From positions 124,001 through 188,000 of the forward strand of contig NZ_PHUF01000005.1 in assembly GCF_002813245.1 (NCBI RefSeq): DNA of 64,000 bases, given 5' to 3'. The notes under the pieces are model-generated. The model had not been told where the DNA came from. It worked only from the letters and a program-made list of their open reading frames with translations, and did no database searches. Of the stretch, positions 1 to 12,014 are shown piece by piece. This DNA comes from Novosphingobium kunmingense (GTDB lineage: Bacteria > Pseudomonadota > Alphaproteobacteria > Sphingomonadales > Sphingomonadaceae). The position numbers were made by a program, and so were the translations under genes. The stretch's first letter is position 1; each line of letters opens with the position of its first letter.

Positions 1-1
1 G

Positions 2-307
2 CGCGGTTCGACGCGACTGCTGGTGGCGCTGGCGGCCCTGGCGATCCTCGCCTCGGGGCTGATCGGGGCGTTCCACGCCGGAGTCGAATACGGCTGGTGG
101 GAAGGCTTCACCACCTGCACCGCCAATGTCGGTGCGGCAGGCGGCGATCCGCTCGAGGCCATCCTCGGCGCACCGATCGTCCGCTGCGACCAGGTCCAGT
201 GGGAGCTGTTCGGGATCAGCCTTGCGGGCTTCAACTTCCTCATCTCCACCGCCGCGGCCGCGCTGATCGCGGTACTGCTGCGCCGCTCGAAGGGCATCGC
301 AGCGTGA
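2..307 (+). CDS. dsbB: Disulfide bond formation protein DsbB (C-terminal part)
   Basis: The gene runs in from the left edge, so only about 101 C-terminal residues are present. DsbB is an inner-membrane protein that reoxidises DsbA and passes electrons to ubiquinone. The visible part has a hydrophobic segment (LAALAILASGLIGAFHAGVE), a periplasmic loop holding two cysteines about 30 residues apart (FTTCTANV and IVRCDQVQW), and a last membrane segment after GISLAGFNFL. This matches the second periplasmic cysteine pair and final helix of the DsbB/BdbC family. The TGA stop overlaps the GTG start of the next gene (GTGA), so the two are probably co-translated. The N-terminal half, with the CXXC-type pair, lies outside the window. 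Confidence 0.85.
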   Translation, partial: RGSTRLLVALAALAILASGLIGAFHAGVEYGWWEGFTTCTANVGAAGGDPLEAILGAPIVRCDQVQWELFGISLAGFNFLISTAAAALIAVLLRRSKGIAA

Positions 308-819
308 GCGCAAAGGCATCCGAACGGATGCTCCGCGTCGACCAGGCGGGCGAATACGGCGCGACGCGGATCTATGCCGGCCAGCTTGCGGTGATGGGCG
401 ACCGCGCGCCGCATTCGGAAACGGTTCGCCACATGGCCGAGCAGGAGGCCCGGCACCGCGCCAAGTTCGACGCATTGATCGCCGAACGCGGCGTGCGCCC
501 CACCGCGCTGCAACCGTTCTGGGACGTGGCCGGCTTTGCGCTCGGGGCGGCGACGGCGCTGATCTCGCCCGAGGCGGCTATGGCCTGCACCGCCGCGGTC
601 GAGGAGGAGATCGACCGCCATTATACCGAACAGCTCGACGAACTGGGCGACAGCGATCCCGAACTGGCCGGATTGATCGAGCAGTTCCGGGCCGAGGAGC
701 GCGAGCACCGGGACGCGGCGCTGGCCGCCGGGGCCGAACGCGCGCCCGCCTATCCGCTGCTGTCCGGCGCGATCCGCCTGGGCTGCCGCGCGGCGATCAA
801 GCTGGCCGAACGCATCTGA
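304..819 (+). CDS. coq7: 5-demethoxyubiquinone hydroxylase, Coq7 type
   Basis: A 171-residue di-iron hydroxylase of the Coq7 family, which carries out a late hydroxylation of the quinone ring in ubiquinone synthesis. The sequence begins with the family signature RMLRVDQAGEYGATRIYAGQ. It then shows the repeated Glu/His iron ligands: E in GEYGA, EQEARH, EEEIDRHY and EEREHRD. The length is normal for the bacterial short form. GTG at 304 is chosen because it overlaps the dsbB stop and puts the conserved signature right at the N terminus; the upstream open frame is dsbB read out of frame. Pairing with dsbB makes sense because DsbB uses ubiquinone, but that functional link is inference. Confidence 0.93.
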   Translation: MSAKASERMLRVDQAGEYGATRIYAGQLAVMGDRAPHSETVRHMAEQEARHRAKFDALIAERGVRPTALQPFWDVAGFALGAATALISPEAAMACTAAVEEEIDRHYTEQLDELGDSDPELAGLIEQFRAEEREHRDAALAAGAERAPAYPLLSGAIRLGCRAAIKLAERI

Positions 820-919
820 TCGAGGTGCGGGGCGTGAACCGCGTCCCGCTTCATCTGTTATTCACGGCAAGGCGTCCCTATAAGGGGTCAGGCCCGCGCC
901 ACAGTCTAGGAGTTGTCCC

Positions 920-1462
920 GTGATCCGCTACAGCCTGACCGGCCTTGCCGCCATGGCCGCCCTTGCCGGCGTTTCCGCCCCCGGCGCAGCCCAGCAGGCG
1001 GCCGAGCCGAAGGTCAACCAGCTCATCATCTACGGTGACGACAAGTGCCCCGAAGGCGCGGGCGACGAGATCGTGGTCTGCGCGCGCAAGGCGGAAAGCG
1101 AGCGCTACCGGATCCCCTCGATCCTGCGCGAATCGAGCTCGCCCGACAACGAAGCCTGGACCAACAAGGTGATCGCCTATGAAACCGTGGGCCGCAGCGG
1201 CACGCAAAGCTGCACGCCGGTCGGCCCGGGTGGCTGGACCGGTTGTTCGAGCAAGATGATCCGCGACGCCTACGCCGAAAAGGCCACCGGCAGTGACGTG
1301 CGCATGGCCGAACTGGTCGCCGAGGAGCGCGCCAAGCGTCTCGCCACGATCGACGCCGAGGCAGCCGAAACGCAGAAGCGCGTCGAACAGGCGGAAAAGG
1401 AATACCTCGAGCGCCAGAAGGCGCAGGAAGACGCCGCGACGAAGGCCCCGACGAACCCGTAA
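920..1462 (+). CDS. Hypothetical exported protein
   Basis: A 180-residue protein with a clear Sec signal peptide (hydrophobic stretch LTGLAAMAALAGVSAPGAAQ, likely cleavage after APGAAQ), so probably periplasmic. The mature part has four cysteines (DKCPEG, VVCARK, SCTPVG, GCSSK), which may form disulfides. The C terminus (about residues 130-175) is a charged helix rich in E, K, A and Q, probably coiled coil. GTG at 920 follows an AGGAG ribosome site at 908-912. I do not recognise a named family, though similar exported proteins with this layout are common in sphingomonads. It stands alone and converges with fabI. Confidence 0.8.
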   Translation: MIRYSLTGLAAMAALAGVSAPGAAQQAAEPKVNQLIIYGDDKCPEGAGDEIVVCARKAESERYRIPSILRESSSPDNEAWTNKVIAYETVGRSGTQSCTPVGPGGWTGCSSKMIRDAYAEKATGSDVRMAELVAEERAKRLATIDAEAAETQKRVEQAEKEYLERQKAQEDAATKAPTNP

Positions 1463-1472
1463 GGCCCGCGGC

Positions 1473-2300
1473 TCAGCTCAGCGCGATGTCGGGGGCGTCT
1501 TCCTGCTTCATGCCGACAGTGTGGTAGCCCGCGTCGACGTGGTGGTTTTCGCCGGTCACGCCCGATGACAGGTCCGACAGCAGGTACAGCGCGGCCCCGC
1601 CGACGTCGCTGATGGTGACGTTTCGGCGCAGCGGCGCATTCAGTTCGTTCCACTTTAGGATATAGCGGAAATCGCCGATCCCGCTGGCCGCCAGGGTCTT
1701 GATCGGCCCGGCCGAGATCGAATTGACCCGGATGCCCTGCGGACCGAAATCGTTGGCGAGGTACTTGACGCTGGTTTCGAGCGCCGCCTTGGCCACGCCC
1801 ATCACGTTGTAGTGCGGCACGACCTTTTCGGCGCCATAGTAGGACAGGGTCAGCATGGTCCCGCCGCCTTCGCCGGTTTCGGGATCGAAGGCCGGCATCA
1901 TCGTCGCCGCGCGGCGGGCGACCGCGGTGAAACTGTAGACCGAGATGTTCATGGTCATCAGGAAATCGTCGAGGCCGACGTCGGCATAGTGGCCGCGCAG
2001 CGCTTCCTTGTTGGTGTAGCCGATGGCGTGGACCACGAAATCGATCGTCGGCCAGCGCGCGGCGAGAGTTGCAAAGGCCTTGTCCAGTTCGGCCTCGGTC
2101 GAGACGTCGCAATCGATCAAGAAATCGCAGCCCAGCTGGTCGGCCAGCGGGCGAACCCGCTTCTCCATGACTTCGCCCTGGTAGGATATGGCGAGTTCGG
2201 CCCCCTGTTCATGCAGTTTCCGAGAAATGCCCCAGGCCAGTGACTTGTCGTTGGCAAGGCCCATGATCAGCCCCCGTTTGCCCTGCATCAGTCCGGTCAT
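1473..2300 (-). CDS. fabI: Enoyl-[acyl-carrier-protein] reductase (NADH) FabI
   Basis: A 275-residue short-chain dehydrogenase-type enoyl-ACP reductase, the last step of each fatty-acid elongation cycle and the target of triclosan and diazaborines. It has the FabI-type nucleotide-binding start GKRGLIMGLANDKSLAWGIS, the catalytic Tyr-(6)-Tyr-(6)-Lys region within SYYGAEKVVPHYNVMGVAK, and a typical C-terminal end with GENHHVDAGYH. The length is normal. It is the third gene of a leftward operon: the DnaJ-like gene, the YihY gene, then fabI after a 4-bp gap. Confidence 0.96.
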   Translation of the reverse strand: MTGLMQGKRGLIMGLANDKSLAWGISRKLHEQGAELAISYQGEVMEKRVRPLADQLGCDFLIDCDVSTEAELDKAFATLAARWPTIDFVVHAIGYTNKEALRGHYADVGLDDFLMTMNISVYSFTAVARRAATMMPAFDPETGEGGGTMLTLSYYGAEKVVPHYNVMGVAKAALETSVKYLANDFGPQGIRVNSISAGPIKTLAASGIGDFRYILKWNELNAPLRRNVTISDVGGAALYLLSDLSSGVTGENHHVDAGYHTVGMKQEDAPDIALS

Positions 2301-2304
2301 GCGT

Positions 2305-3354
2305 CTATCCTTGTGGTCCCTGTCGTTCGCTGGCCTTCGCCCCCTGGCGATGCCGGTTGTCCTTCTGTCCGATCGCGTCGCGTTCTTCGGGGCTTTCGGT
2401 CAGTGCGGCGTTCAATTCGGCTCCCATAACCATCCCCAGCCCGACGAGCCAGAAAAAGAACAGCGCGATCATTACGCCGGCAAGGCTCCCGTAGGTAAGG
2501 TCGTAGCTGAAAAAACGCTGGAGAACGGGGGGCAGGGCCATGGTCACCGCGAGCCACCACACCGTCACCAGCAAGGCCCCCGGCCACTTGGGATAGGTCT
2601 TGCCGCGATAGGCAGTCGGGGTCAGGGTCAGGAAAAGCAGCCATAGCGACAGGTAGATGATGGCCGCGGGCACCAGCCGCGAGGTCGTCAGCGTGCCGAT
2701 CCACCCGCCAAGGCGCGGCAGCGAATGCTCGATCACCTGCTGCGCGGCGCCGATCGCCACCTGCAGCAGCAGCGCGAAGATCATCGCCACCACGGCAACG
2801 ATGATCACCCCGGTCGAGGTCAGGCGATAGCGCCAGAAGGCGTGCGTCGGCTGGGTGCCGTAGGCACGGCGCAGGATGTCGCGGATCGTCTCGATCAGGC
2901 TGCCGACGGTCCACAGGCCGACCACCGCGCCGGCCCACAGCAGCAGGCCGCTGCGCGCCGCCATCACGTCCTGTGCGACGGGTTCGAGCGCCCGCGCGAC
3001 GATCGGCGGTAGTCCGAGCAGGAACGCGTGGACCGACGCCTCGCGCTGGGCCTGTTCGCCGATCAGCGAAAAGGCCGCACCGACAGTGATGAAGAAGGGA
3101 AACAGCGCCAGGATCGCCATGTAGGCAAGGTTGCCGGCGTGAATGAAGCCGTCGTTGTAGGCGCCGGTCCACACCCGGTTGAACACCTTGAAGAAGCGCG
3201 TGTCCCAGAACTTGCCCTGGGGCCCGACGTGTTCGTCGAGCGTTTCCTGAAGACCTGCGCGCAGCCGCAGCGCGCGCTTGCGGCGGGCTTCGGGGGACAG
3301 GTCGGGCGGGGTCAGCGGCGGGCGCTGGCCATCGACGAGCGGACGCTCCTCCAC
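2305..3354 (-). CDS. YihY/RbN (BrkB) family inner-membrane protein
   Basis: A 349-residue polytopic membrane protein of the YihY/BrkB family. The family was once annotated as ribonuclease BN, which is now considered wrong; its role is still uncertain. After a charged cytoplasmic N terminus (about 60 residues) come the family hallmark GNLAYMAILALFPFFIT and about six hydrophobic segments, ending with GSLAGVMIALFFFWLVG and MGAELNAAL. The C-terminal tail is polar and charged. The GTG start at 3354 leaves 8 bp to the upstream DnaJ-like stop. Position between a chaperone-like gene and fabI suggests envelope or lipid homeostasis, which is inference only. Confidence 0.9.
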   Translation of the reverse strand: MEERPLVDGQRPPLTPPDLSPEARRKRALRLRAGLQETLDEHVGPQGKFWDTRFFKVFNRVWTGAYNDGFIHAGNLAYMAILALFPFFITVGAAFSLIGEQAQREASVHAFLLGLPPIVARALEPVAQDVMAARSGLLLWAGAVVGLWTVGSLIETIRDILRRAYGTQPTHAFWRYRLTSTGVIIVAVVAMIFALLLQVAIGAAQQVIEHSLPRLGGWIGTLTTSRLVPAAIIYLSLWLLFLTLTPTAYRGKTYPKWPGALLVTVWWLAVTMALPPVLQRFFSYDLTYGSLAGVMIALFFFWLVGLGMVMGAELNAALTESPEERDAIGQKDNRHRQGAKASERQGPQG

Positions 3355-3362
3355 GCGCGCTG

Positions 3363-4316
3363 CTACACGCCCAGCCGGCTGCGCAGGTCGCGCGGATCAC
3401 GCCAACCTTCGAGGCGGCGGGCAAGATCCACGTCGCCTTCGGGCAGTTGCACTTCCAATGTGATCAACTGGTCCCCGCGCGTGCCGTCCTTGCGGGTGAA
3501 GCCCTTGCCCTTGAGGCGCAGCGTCCGGCCCGAGCTCGACCCCGGGGCGACCGTCAGCATGACCGCGCCGTCGACCGTGGGCACGCGAACCTTGGCTCCG
3601 CCGACCGCCTCGTCGAGGCTGATCGGCAGGTCGAGGCGCAGGTTGTCGCCATCGCGGCGGAAGAAGGGGTGGGGGTGGAGCTGGATCGTCACCAGCGCGT
3701 CGCCGTTCCCGCCGGGCCCGGCCTCGCCCTTTCCGGCAAGGCGCATCTGGGTTCCGTCCTCGACCCCGGCCGGCAGCTTGAGGTCGATGGTCTTGCCGTC
3801 GGCCAGCGTGATCCGCTGGGTGTTGAGCAGTGCCGCGTCGGGCAGCGAGACGCCCAGCTTGTACTGCACGGTCGCGCCCCTCGGCGCCGGGCCGCGTCGT
3901 GCGCCGCCCTGGCCGCCGCCCATGCTGCCACCCATGCCGCCGCGACCGCCGAACAGGCCGTCGAAGATGTCGGAAATGTCGATCCCTTCGTTGCCGAATC
4001 CTTCGAACCCATCGGCACGGAACCCGCGCTGGCCTGCGCCGCCGAAGCCGCCGCCGGGCGCCGCGCCGCCGCCATAGCCGAACGGCATGGTCGGGTTGCC
4101 GTCAATGTCGATCTCGCCCCGGTCGAAACGCGCCCGCTTGTCCTTGTCGGACAGGAGGTCGTAGGCGCGGGTCACCTCGGCGAAGCGTTCCGCGGCCTTG
4201 GGATTGTCGGCGTTGCGGTCCGGGTGCAGTTCCTTGGCCAGCTTGCGGTAGGCGGACTTGATGTCCTTCTCGCCCGCGCTGCGCGCCACGCCCAGGATCG
4301 AATAGGGATCGGCCAT
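3363..4316 (-). CDS. DnaJ-like co-chaperone (CbpA type, no zinc finger)
   Basis: A 317-residue J-domain protein. Residues 1-65 form the J domain (DPYSILGVARSAGEKDIKSA) with the HPD motif in LAKELHPDRNADN, which stimulates DnaK ATPase activity. A Gly/Phe/Met-rich linker follows (residues 75-140, GYGGGAAPGGGFGGAGQRGF). The C terminus holds two DnaJ-type substrate-binding beta domains ending in GDQLITLEVQLPEGDV. The CXXCXGXG zinc-finger repeats of true DnaJ are absent, so it is a type II (CbpA-like) co-chaperone. It is the first gene of the operon with yihY and fabI, and is divergent from pdxH across about 106 bp. Confidence 0.93.
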   Translation of the reverse strand: MADPYSILGVARSAGEKDIKSAYRKLAKELHPDRNADNPKAAERFAEVTRAYDLLSDKDKRARFDRGEIDIDGNPTMPFGYGGGAAPGGGFGGAGQRGFRADGFEGFGNEGIDISDIFDGLFGGRGGMGGSMGGGQGGARRGPAPRGATVQYKLGVSLPDAALLNTQRITLADGKTIDLKLPAGVEDGTQMRLAGKGEAGPGGNGDALVTIQLHPHPFFRRDGDNLRLDLPISLDEAVGGAKVRVPTVDGAVMLTVAPGSSSGRTLRLKGKGFTRKDGTRGDQLITLEVQLPEGDVDLARRLEGWRDPRDLRSRLGV

Positions 4317-4422
4317 ATCCGACTAGCTAGGTGGCCCGGCGGCATCCGGCAAGGATTTAGGCGCTTATTGCGAGACGCTTGCGCTTTGTTTGAAGGCTGC
4401 GCGCCGCTATGCCCTGATTGCC

Positions 4423-5046
4423 ATGAGCGACGACGCCGCAACCGCCATCACCGGGACCGATCCCTTCGCGCTGTTCGACGCCTGGTTTGCCGATGCGAAG
4501 GCGCGCGAACCCAGCGATCCCGACGCCGTGGCGCTGGCCACCGCGACGCCCGGCGCGGCGCCGTCGGTGCGGATGGTGCTGCTGAAGAACCACGGGCCGA
4601 CGCTGGGCGACCATGGCGGCTTCGTTTTCTATACCAACGCCCACAGCCGCAAGGGGCAGGAGCTGCGCTCCAATCCGCAGGCCGCGATGCTGTTCCACTG
4701 GAAGTCCCTGCGCCGCCAGATCCGCATCGAGGGCACGGTCAGCGAAGTCGATCCAGCCATGGCCGATGCCTATTTCGCAAGTCGCAGCCGCGATTCGCAA
4801 CTCGGCGCGCTCGCCTCTGACCAGTCGCAGCCGATGGCCTCGCGCGGGGAATTCCTCGCCCGCATCGCCAAAGTCACCGCAGCGCATCTGGTTGGCAAGG
4901 TGCCGCGTCCGCCGCACTGGACCGGGTTCTGCCTTGCGCCCTCCGCGTTCGAGTTCTGGATGGACCGTCCGTTCCGCCTGCATGAGCGGCGGCGGTTCGA
5001 ACGGACCAGCGATGGCGGCTGGTCGGGCACCCTGCTCTACCCGTGA
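4423..5046 (+). CDS. pdxH: Pyridoxamine 5'-phosphate oxidase
   Basis: A 207-residue FMN enzyme that oxidises pyridoxamine or pyridoxine phosphate to pyridoxal phosphate, the last step of vitamin B6 synthesis and salvage. The FMN- and substrate-binding stretches are present: SVRMVLLKNHG, GFVFYTNAHSRKGQEL, FHWKSLRRQIRIEG, ASDQSQ, and the C-terminal WMDRPFRLHERRRF with LLYP at the very end. ATG at 4423 gives the usual length; an upstream in-frame TTG (4390) would add eleven poorly conserved residues. The stop overlaps the GTG start of the cation transporter. Confidence 0.95.
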   Translation: MSDDAATAITGTDPFALFDAWFADAKAREPSDPDAVALATATPGAAPSVRMVLLKNHGPTLGDHGGFVFYTNAHSRKGQELRSNPQAAMLFHWKSLRRQIRIEGTVSEVDPAMADAYFASRSRDSQLGALASDQSQPMASRGEFLARIAKVTAAHLVGKVPRPPHWTGFCLAPSAFEFWMDRPFRLHERRRFERTSDGGWSGTLLYP

Positions 5047-5969
5047 GCGACGCGCACGCCCTCAACCGCAGCGCAGCGCTGGCCTCGATCTCGGTCGCGC
5101 TGCTGCTTGTCGCGCTCAAAGTCTGGGCGGCCTGGACCACCGGGTCCACGGCCATGCTCGGCAGCCTGGCCGATACGATGCTGGACCTCGTCGCCAGCCT
5201 TGCAACCCTTGCCGGTGTGTGGATCGCGGCCCAGCCTGATGACTACAACCACCGTTTCGGCCACGGCAAGGCCGAGGCGATCGCCGCCATGGTCCAGGTC
5301 GTGCTTATCGGCATTTCGGCACTCAGCCTGGCGGTGCGCGCGGTGGAGCAGCTCGTCAACGGCGCGCGTCCCGAGGCGGCCGAGGGCGGGATCGTCGTCT
5401 CGGGCATCGCCATGGGCGCGACCTTGGCCTTGCTGGCCTGGCAGCGCCACGTGATCCTCAAGACCGGCAGCCTCGCGATCAGCACCGATCACGTCCACTA
5501 CAAGTCGGACCTGCTGCTCAACCTGGCGGTCATCGCCGCGCTGGCGCTCGACCAGTATGCCGGCATCGCCGGCGCCGATCCGCTGTTCGGCCTCGCCATT
5601 GCGGCCTGGCTCGGCCGGGGGGCCTGGGGCGCCTCGCAGGAGGCGGTCAACCAGCTGATGGACCACGAATGGGACGAGGCGAAGAAGCAGCACTTCCTTG
5701 CGGTCGTCGCTCGCCATCCCGAACTTAAGGGCCTGCACGACCTGCGCACGCGCACCTCTGGCAACCGCGATTTCGTGCAGTTCCACGTCGCGGTCGATCC
5801 CAACATGACCGTGCGCCGCGCCCATGACGTGATGGACGAGATCGAGGCCAAGCTGCTGGCCGAGTTTCCGGGGATCGAGATCCTGATCCACCCCGATCCC
5901 GAAGGCCTGATCGACGAGGAAGGCCTTGCCGCGCAGGATCTGCTCGCCGCGCACCAGCGCAGCGAATAG
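5043..5969 (+). CDS. Cation diffusion facilitator (CDF) transporter, FieF-like
   Basis: A 308-residue divalent-metal/proton antiporter of the CDF family. The membrane half (about residues 1-210) has six predicted segments, with metal-site motifs DTMLD in TM2 and HVHYKSD in TM5, plus the family motif HRFGHGKAE. The cytoplasmic C-terminal domain contains FVQFHVAVDP and the RRAHDVMDEIE helix typical of the dimerisation/metal-sensing domain. Likely substrates are Zn or Fe; the sequence cannot decide. It is translationally coupled to pdxH through a GTGA overlap. Confidence 0.92.
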   Translation: MSDAHALNRSAALASISVALLLVALKVWAAWTTGSTAMLGSLADTMLDLVASLATLAGVWIAAQPDDYNHRFGHGKAEAIAAMVQVVLIGISALSLAVRAVEQLVNGARPEAAEGGIVVSGIAMGATLALLAWQRHVILKTGSLAISTDHVHYKSDLLLNLAVIAALALDQYAGIAGADPLFGLAIAAWLGRGAWGASQEAVNQLMDHEWDEAKKQHFLAVVARHPELKGLHDLRTRTSGNRDFVQFHVAVDPNMTVRRAHDVMDEIEAKLLAEFPGIEILIHPDPEGLIDEEGLAAQDLLAAHQRSE

Positions 5970-5972
5970 CAA

Positions 5973-9156
<3,184 letters not shown>

Positions 9157-9174
9157 TTGCCCAAAGGCCCTTGA

Positions 9175-9534
9175 ATGGCAACCGTTAACCCCGCCGATCC
9201 CAACCGCATGTTCAAAGGGCGTCGCCGCCTGCGCCGTTTGCTGTGGCTAGCCGCGATCGCGCTGGCCGCTGCGCTGGCCTGGTTCTGGCAGCCGCTCAAC
9301 GGCTATGCCCGGGTCGGGACGGCCTATGGCGCGCGAGTGGCCTGCTCGTGCCGTTATGAAGGCGGGCGCAGCCTCGCGGATTGCCGCAAGGATTTCGAGG
9401 ACGGAATGGAGCTGATCACCCTGAGCGAGGACAGCGCCGCCAAGACGGTCACTGCCCGCTTCCCGATCCTGGCCAGCGATTCGGCAAGCTATGTCGAGGG
9501 CGAGGGTTGCCGGCTCAAGCCGTGGCCGCGCTGA
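9175..9534 (+). CDS. Hypothetical single-pass membrane protein
   Basis: A 119-residue protein with a basic N terminus, one hydrophobic segment ([18 protein letters not shown], residues about 21-38) and a periplasmic domain with cysteines at [17 protein letters not shown] and GEGCRLK. It resembles the N-terminal leader region of hypothetical proteins found next to serine hydrolases in sphingomonads, but I do not recognise a named domain. It is divergent from the serine-hydrolase gene across 18 bp, and its last 20 bp overlap the end of convergent mnmA. Confidence 0.65.
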   Translation: MATVNPADPNRMFKGRRRLRRLLWLAAIALAAALAWFWQPLNGYARVGTAYGARVACSCRYEGGRSLADCRKDFEDGMELITLSEDSAAKTVTARFPILASDSASYVEGEGCRLKPWPR

Positions 9535-10684
9535 GCGCCTTTGCCGCCGGCACGGTCGAGGCTATCCAGCCGCCGCCGACGACGCGGTCTCCGGCATAGA
9601 GTACCGCCGCCTGGCCCGGCGCGACGCCGTATTCGGGTTGGGCGAAATGGATAGCGGTTGCCGCCCCGCCGCCCAGCGGCCCTTCCAGGGCGATCGGCAC
9701 CGGTTTTGCCAGCGATCGGACCTTGGCGGTCAGCGGCCCGGCGGGCAGCGGACCGATGCGGTTGGTGTCGACGATCCCGGCCCCGACCACCCCAAGCAGG
9801 CGGCGCGGACCGACCAGCACGCGGTGCTCCGCCGCGTCGATCCCGGTCACGTAGAGCGGTTCGGGCTGGCCGCCGATCTCCAGGCCGCGACGCTGGCCGA
9901 CGGTGAAGTGGATGATCCCGGCGTGGCTGCCCAGCACCGCGCCCGTTTCGGCGTGGACGATCGCGCCGGGCCGGACGCCATCGGGGCGAACCGCGCGCAC
10001 GATCCGGGCATAGTCGCCATCGGGCACGAAGCAGATGTCCTGGCTGTCGGGCTTGGCCGCCACGCGCAGGCCCTCGGCCTCGGCAATGGCGCGCACGCTG
10101 GACTTGGGCAGGCCGCCCAGCGGAAAGCGCAGGAAATCGAGCTGGGCTTCCGTGGTCCCGTAAAGGAAATAGGACTGGTCTCGCGCCGGATCGAGCGCGC
10201 GGTGCAGTTCAGGCCCGGCGGCGCCCATCATTCGGCGCACGTAGTGCCCGGTCGCCAGGCAATCGGCGCCGAGGTCGCGCGCCATGGCGAGCAGGTCGGT
10301 GAACTTGGGCCCCATGTTGCAGCGGATGCAGGGAATCGGCGTGCGTCCGGCGAGGTAATCGTCGGCGAACTGTTCGACCACCTCGTCGCGAAAGGCGCTT
10401 TCGTGGTCGATGACGTGGTGCGCGATGCCCAGGCGGTCGGCCACGGCCCGCGCATCGCGGATGTCGTCGCCGGCGCAGCAGGCGCCCTTGCGGCCGCTCG
10501 ACGGGCCGGAATCGTAGAGCTGCAGGGTAATGCCGATGGTCTCGGCGCCGCTGCGCGCGGCGAGCGCGGCCACCACCGAGCTATCGACCCCGCCCGACAT
10601 GGCCACGACGATGCGCTTGCCTGCAAGGCTGGCGTTCATCTGGAACAGGTCGGCAGAATCGGCGGGGGAAAGCGTGTGCGACAT
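9515..10684 (-). CDS. mnmA: tRNA 2-thiouridine(34) synthase MnmA
   Basis: A 389-residue ATP-dependent tRNA thiolase that makes 2-thiouridine at the wobble base of Lys, Glu and Gln tRNAs. It has the PP-loop [16 protein letters not shown], the catalytic cysteine in [13 protein letters not shown], the second catalytic cysteine in [12 protein letters not shown], and [16 protein letters not shown] at 10684 is the first sensible start; the open frame continues far upstream but without family similarity. A second ATG (MNASLAGKR, 15 codons in) is also possible. Confidence 0.95.
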   Translation of the reverse strand: MSHTLSPADSADLFQMNASLAGKRIVVAMSGGVDSSVVAALAARSGAETIGITLQLYDSGPSSGRKGACCAGDDIRDARAVADRLGIAHHVIDHESAFRDEVVEQFADDYLAGRTPIPCIRCNMGPKFTDLLAMARDLGADCLATGHYVRRMMGAAGPELHRALDPARDQSYFLYGTTEAQLDFLRFPLGGLPKSSVRAIAEAEGLRVAAKPDSQDICFVPDGDYARIVRAVRPDGVRPGAIVHAETGAVLGSHAGIIHFTVGQRRGLEIGGQPEPLYVTGIDAAEHRVLVGPRRLLGVVGAGIVDTNRIGPLPAGPLTAKVRSLAKPVPIALEGPLGGGAATAIHFAQPEYGVAPGQAAVLYAGDRVVGGGWIASTVPAAKALSAATA

Positions 10685-10838
10685 GGCGCGCCGCCCATAC
10701 ACGCGCCGGGCGGCAAAGGCCAATCCTGCAAACCACGGCCCGGCCGCAGTGCGGTGGCAGGCTTCGGTAAGCTTTATGACCGGCTGGTAAAAAGCGGCTT
10801 TACCCGATCTTGACCGATGGCCTGATAAGCCACCGCAC

Positions 10839-11150
10839 ATGGAACTTGGAATCGAACTGATGAACGGCCTGCGCAGCGGCCGTGCCGGAACGCCGGGCGC
10901 TGCTAGCCCGGTCGACTGGCCTGCGCTGCAGACGCGCCTGGTTGCCGGCCACTGCGCCCGCCAGGCGCTGATTCGCGGCGAGTCGCTGCCGCATCTGCGC
11001 AGCGGGGCCTTTGCACCCTGGGCCGAAGCAGGTGCAGGCGCGGAATGGGGTGCACCGGTCGTTAACCCAATTGATTTAGCAGTTTGCAAAGGAGCCGAGG
11101 GCAAGGGGGGCTTTGTCGCCCAACCCGTCGCACGCGGCGACCGAGGATAA
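10839..11150 (+). CDS. Possible small protein encoded just ahead of sciP
   Basis: A 103-codon open frame whose TAA stop lies 2 bp before the sciP start. The middle ([19 protein letters not shown]) looks helical, while the tail ([11 protein letters not shown] to VARGDRG) is unlike folded protein. From memory, many sphingomonads have a similar frame in this position with a VNP...GDRG tail. The tail overlaps the GTTAAC element at about 11060 and the sciP ribosome site (GAGGA), so the apparent conservation could come from regulatory DNA. I therefore keep it as tentative. Confidence 0.45.
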   Translation: MELGIELMNGLRSGRAGTPGAASPVDWPALQTRLVAGHCARQALIRGESLPHLRSGAFAPWAEAGAGAEWGAPVVNPIDLAVCKGAEGKGGFVAQPVARGDRG

Positions 11151-11152
11151 CG

Positions 11153-11452
11153 ATGATCGAAAACCAGAAGATACGACCCGCGATGGTGATCGGCCCGCTT
11201 GGCGAGCCGCTGACGATCGAATCGCTGCCGTCGCCCGACACCACCCGCTGGGTCGTGCGGCGCAAGGCCGAAGTCGTTGCTGCCGTCAACGGCGGCCTGC
11301 TCACGATCGACGAAGTGTGCGAGCGTTATGGCCTGACTCTGGAGGAGTTCGCCTCGTGGCAGCGGGCGGTCGACCGTTCGGGAATGCAAGGCTTGCGCGT
11401 CACGCGCCTGCAGCACTACCGCGACCTTTACGAGCGCCAGCTCAAGTACTGA
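11153..11452 (+). CDS. sciP: SciP-type (DUF1153) CtrA inhibitor
   Basis: A 99-residue protein of the DUF1153 family. In Caulobacter, SciP binds the master regulator CtrA and blocks its activation of swarmer-phase promoters. The sequence carries the family core [19 protein letters not shown], the helix-turn-helix-like [20 protein letters not shown] and the end [18 protein letters not shown] at 11153 follows GAGGATAACG. It marks the genome as alphaproteobacterial with the CtrA circuit. A strong hairpin follows the stop. Confidence 0.93.
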   Translation: MIENQKIRPAMVIGPLGEPLTIESLPSPDTTRWVVRRKAEVVAAVNGGLLTIDEVCERYGLTLEEFASWQRAVDRSGMQGLRVTRLQHYRDLYERQLKY

Positions 11453-11480
11453 GCGCTCTGGGTCAAATCACCCTTTCGCG

Positions 11481-11514
11481 AACGGCCGGCCGGGCATAGT
11501 CTCGGCCGGCCGTT
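11481..11514 (+). terminator. Hairpin terminator after sciP
   Basis: A perfect 12-bp inverted repeat (AACGGCCGGCCG / CGGCCGGCCGTT) with a 10-nt loop, ending in TTTCCGTT. It lies 28 bp after the sciP stop and before the ribosome site of the next gene. The T tract is short, so termination strength is a guess. Confidence 0.7.
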
Positions 11515-11569
11515 TCCGTTGGCGCAGCCTGCGCCGAGGTTCGGCGAAGAAAAAGAGGGGAGAGTTCGC

Positions 11570-11842
11570 ATGATCAACATCATAATCGCCTTGGTCGTGG
11601 GCGGCATCATCGGCTGGCTGGCGAGCATGGTCATGAACCGCGACGCGTCGATGGGCATGGTCGCCAACGTGATAGTCGGTTGCCTTGGTTCCATCCTCGG
11701 CCGGTTCCTGCTCGGCGGACTGCTCGGCGGCGGGCACCTGCGCGGAGACGCCTTCGATCCGATGACCCTGCTCACCGCGTTCCTCGGGGCGGTCATCCTG
11801 CTGGCCATCGTGAACCTCGTCCGTCGCGGCCGCGTGCGCTAG
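11570..11842 (+). CDS. GlsB/YeaQ/YmgE family stress-response membrane protein
   Basis: A 90-residue very hydrophobic protein with three glycine-rich membrane segments: IIIALVVGGIIGWLASMVM, NVIVGCLGSILGRFLLGGLL and LLTAFLGAVILLAIVNLV, ending in basic RRGRVR. This is the usual layout of the transglycosylase-associated (GlsB/YeaQ) family, small inner-membrane proteins linked to envelope or acid stress with no proven activity. ATG at 11570 follows GAGGGGAGAG. It is monocistronic between two hairpins. Confidence 0.9.
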   Translation: MINIIIALVVGGIIGWLASMVMNRDASMGMVANVIVGCLGSILGRFLLGGLLGGGHLRGDAFDPMTLLTAFLGAVILLAIVNLVRRGRVR

Positions 11843-11903
11843 AGGCGCAACGCCGTTCAACGATGGGTTTCGGCCGTCTGCCGAGGCCCATATTGCAACG
11901 CAG

Positions 11904-11930
11904 CAGCCCGGTGCCTAGTGCGCCGGGCTG
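11904..11930 (+). terminator. Hairpin between the GlsB-like gene and the RND operon
   Basis: An 8-bp inverted repeat CAGCCCGG / CCGGGCTG with an 11-nt loop, followed by TTGTGCTAT. It sits 61 bp after the GlsB-like stop and 84 bp before the efflux operon, so it probably insulates the two units. Confidence 0.5.
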
Positions 11931-12014
11931 TTGTGCTATATCCTGCACGAGCCCTTCCCGGCTTGCGGAAGGTGATTTAGTTGTGTAATACAGCTGCTTC
12001 GGCCGGCGGGCGAA

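Noticed and set aside
9515..11416. A 633-codon form of mnmA reaching past 11.4 kb
   Set aside because: Only the part from 10684 matches MnmA; the extension runs antisense through sciP.
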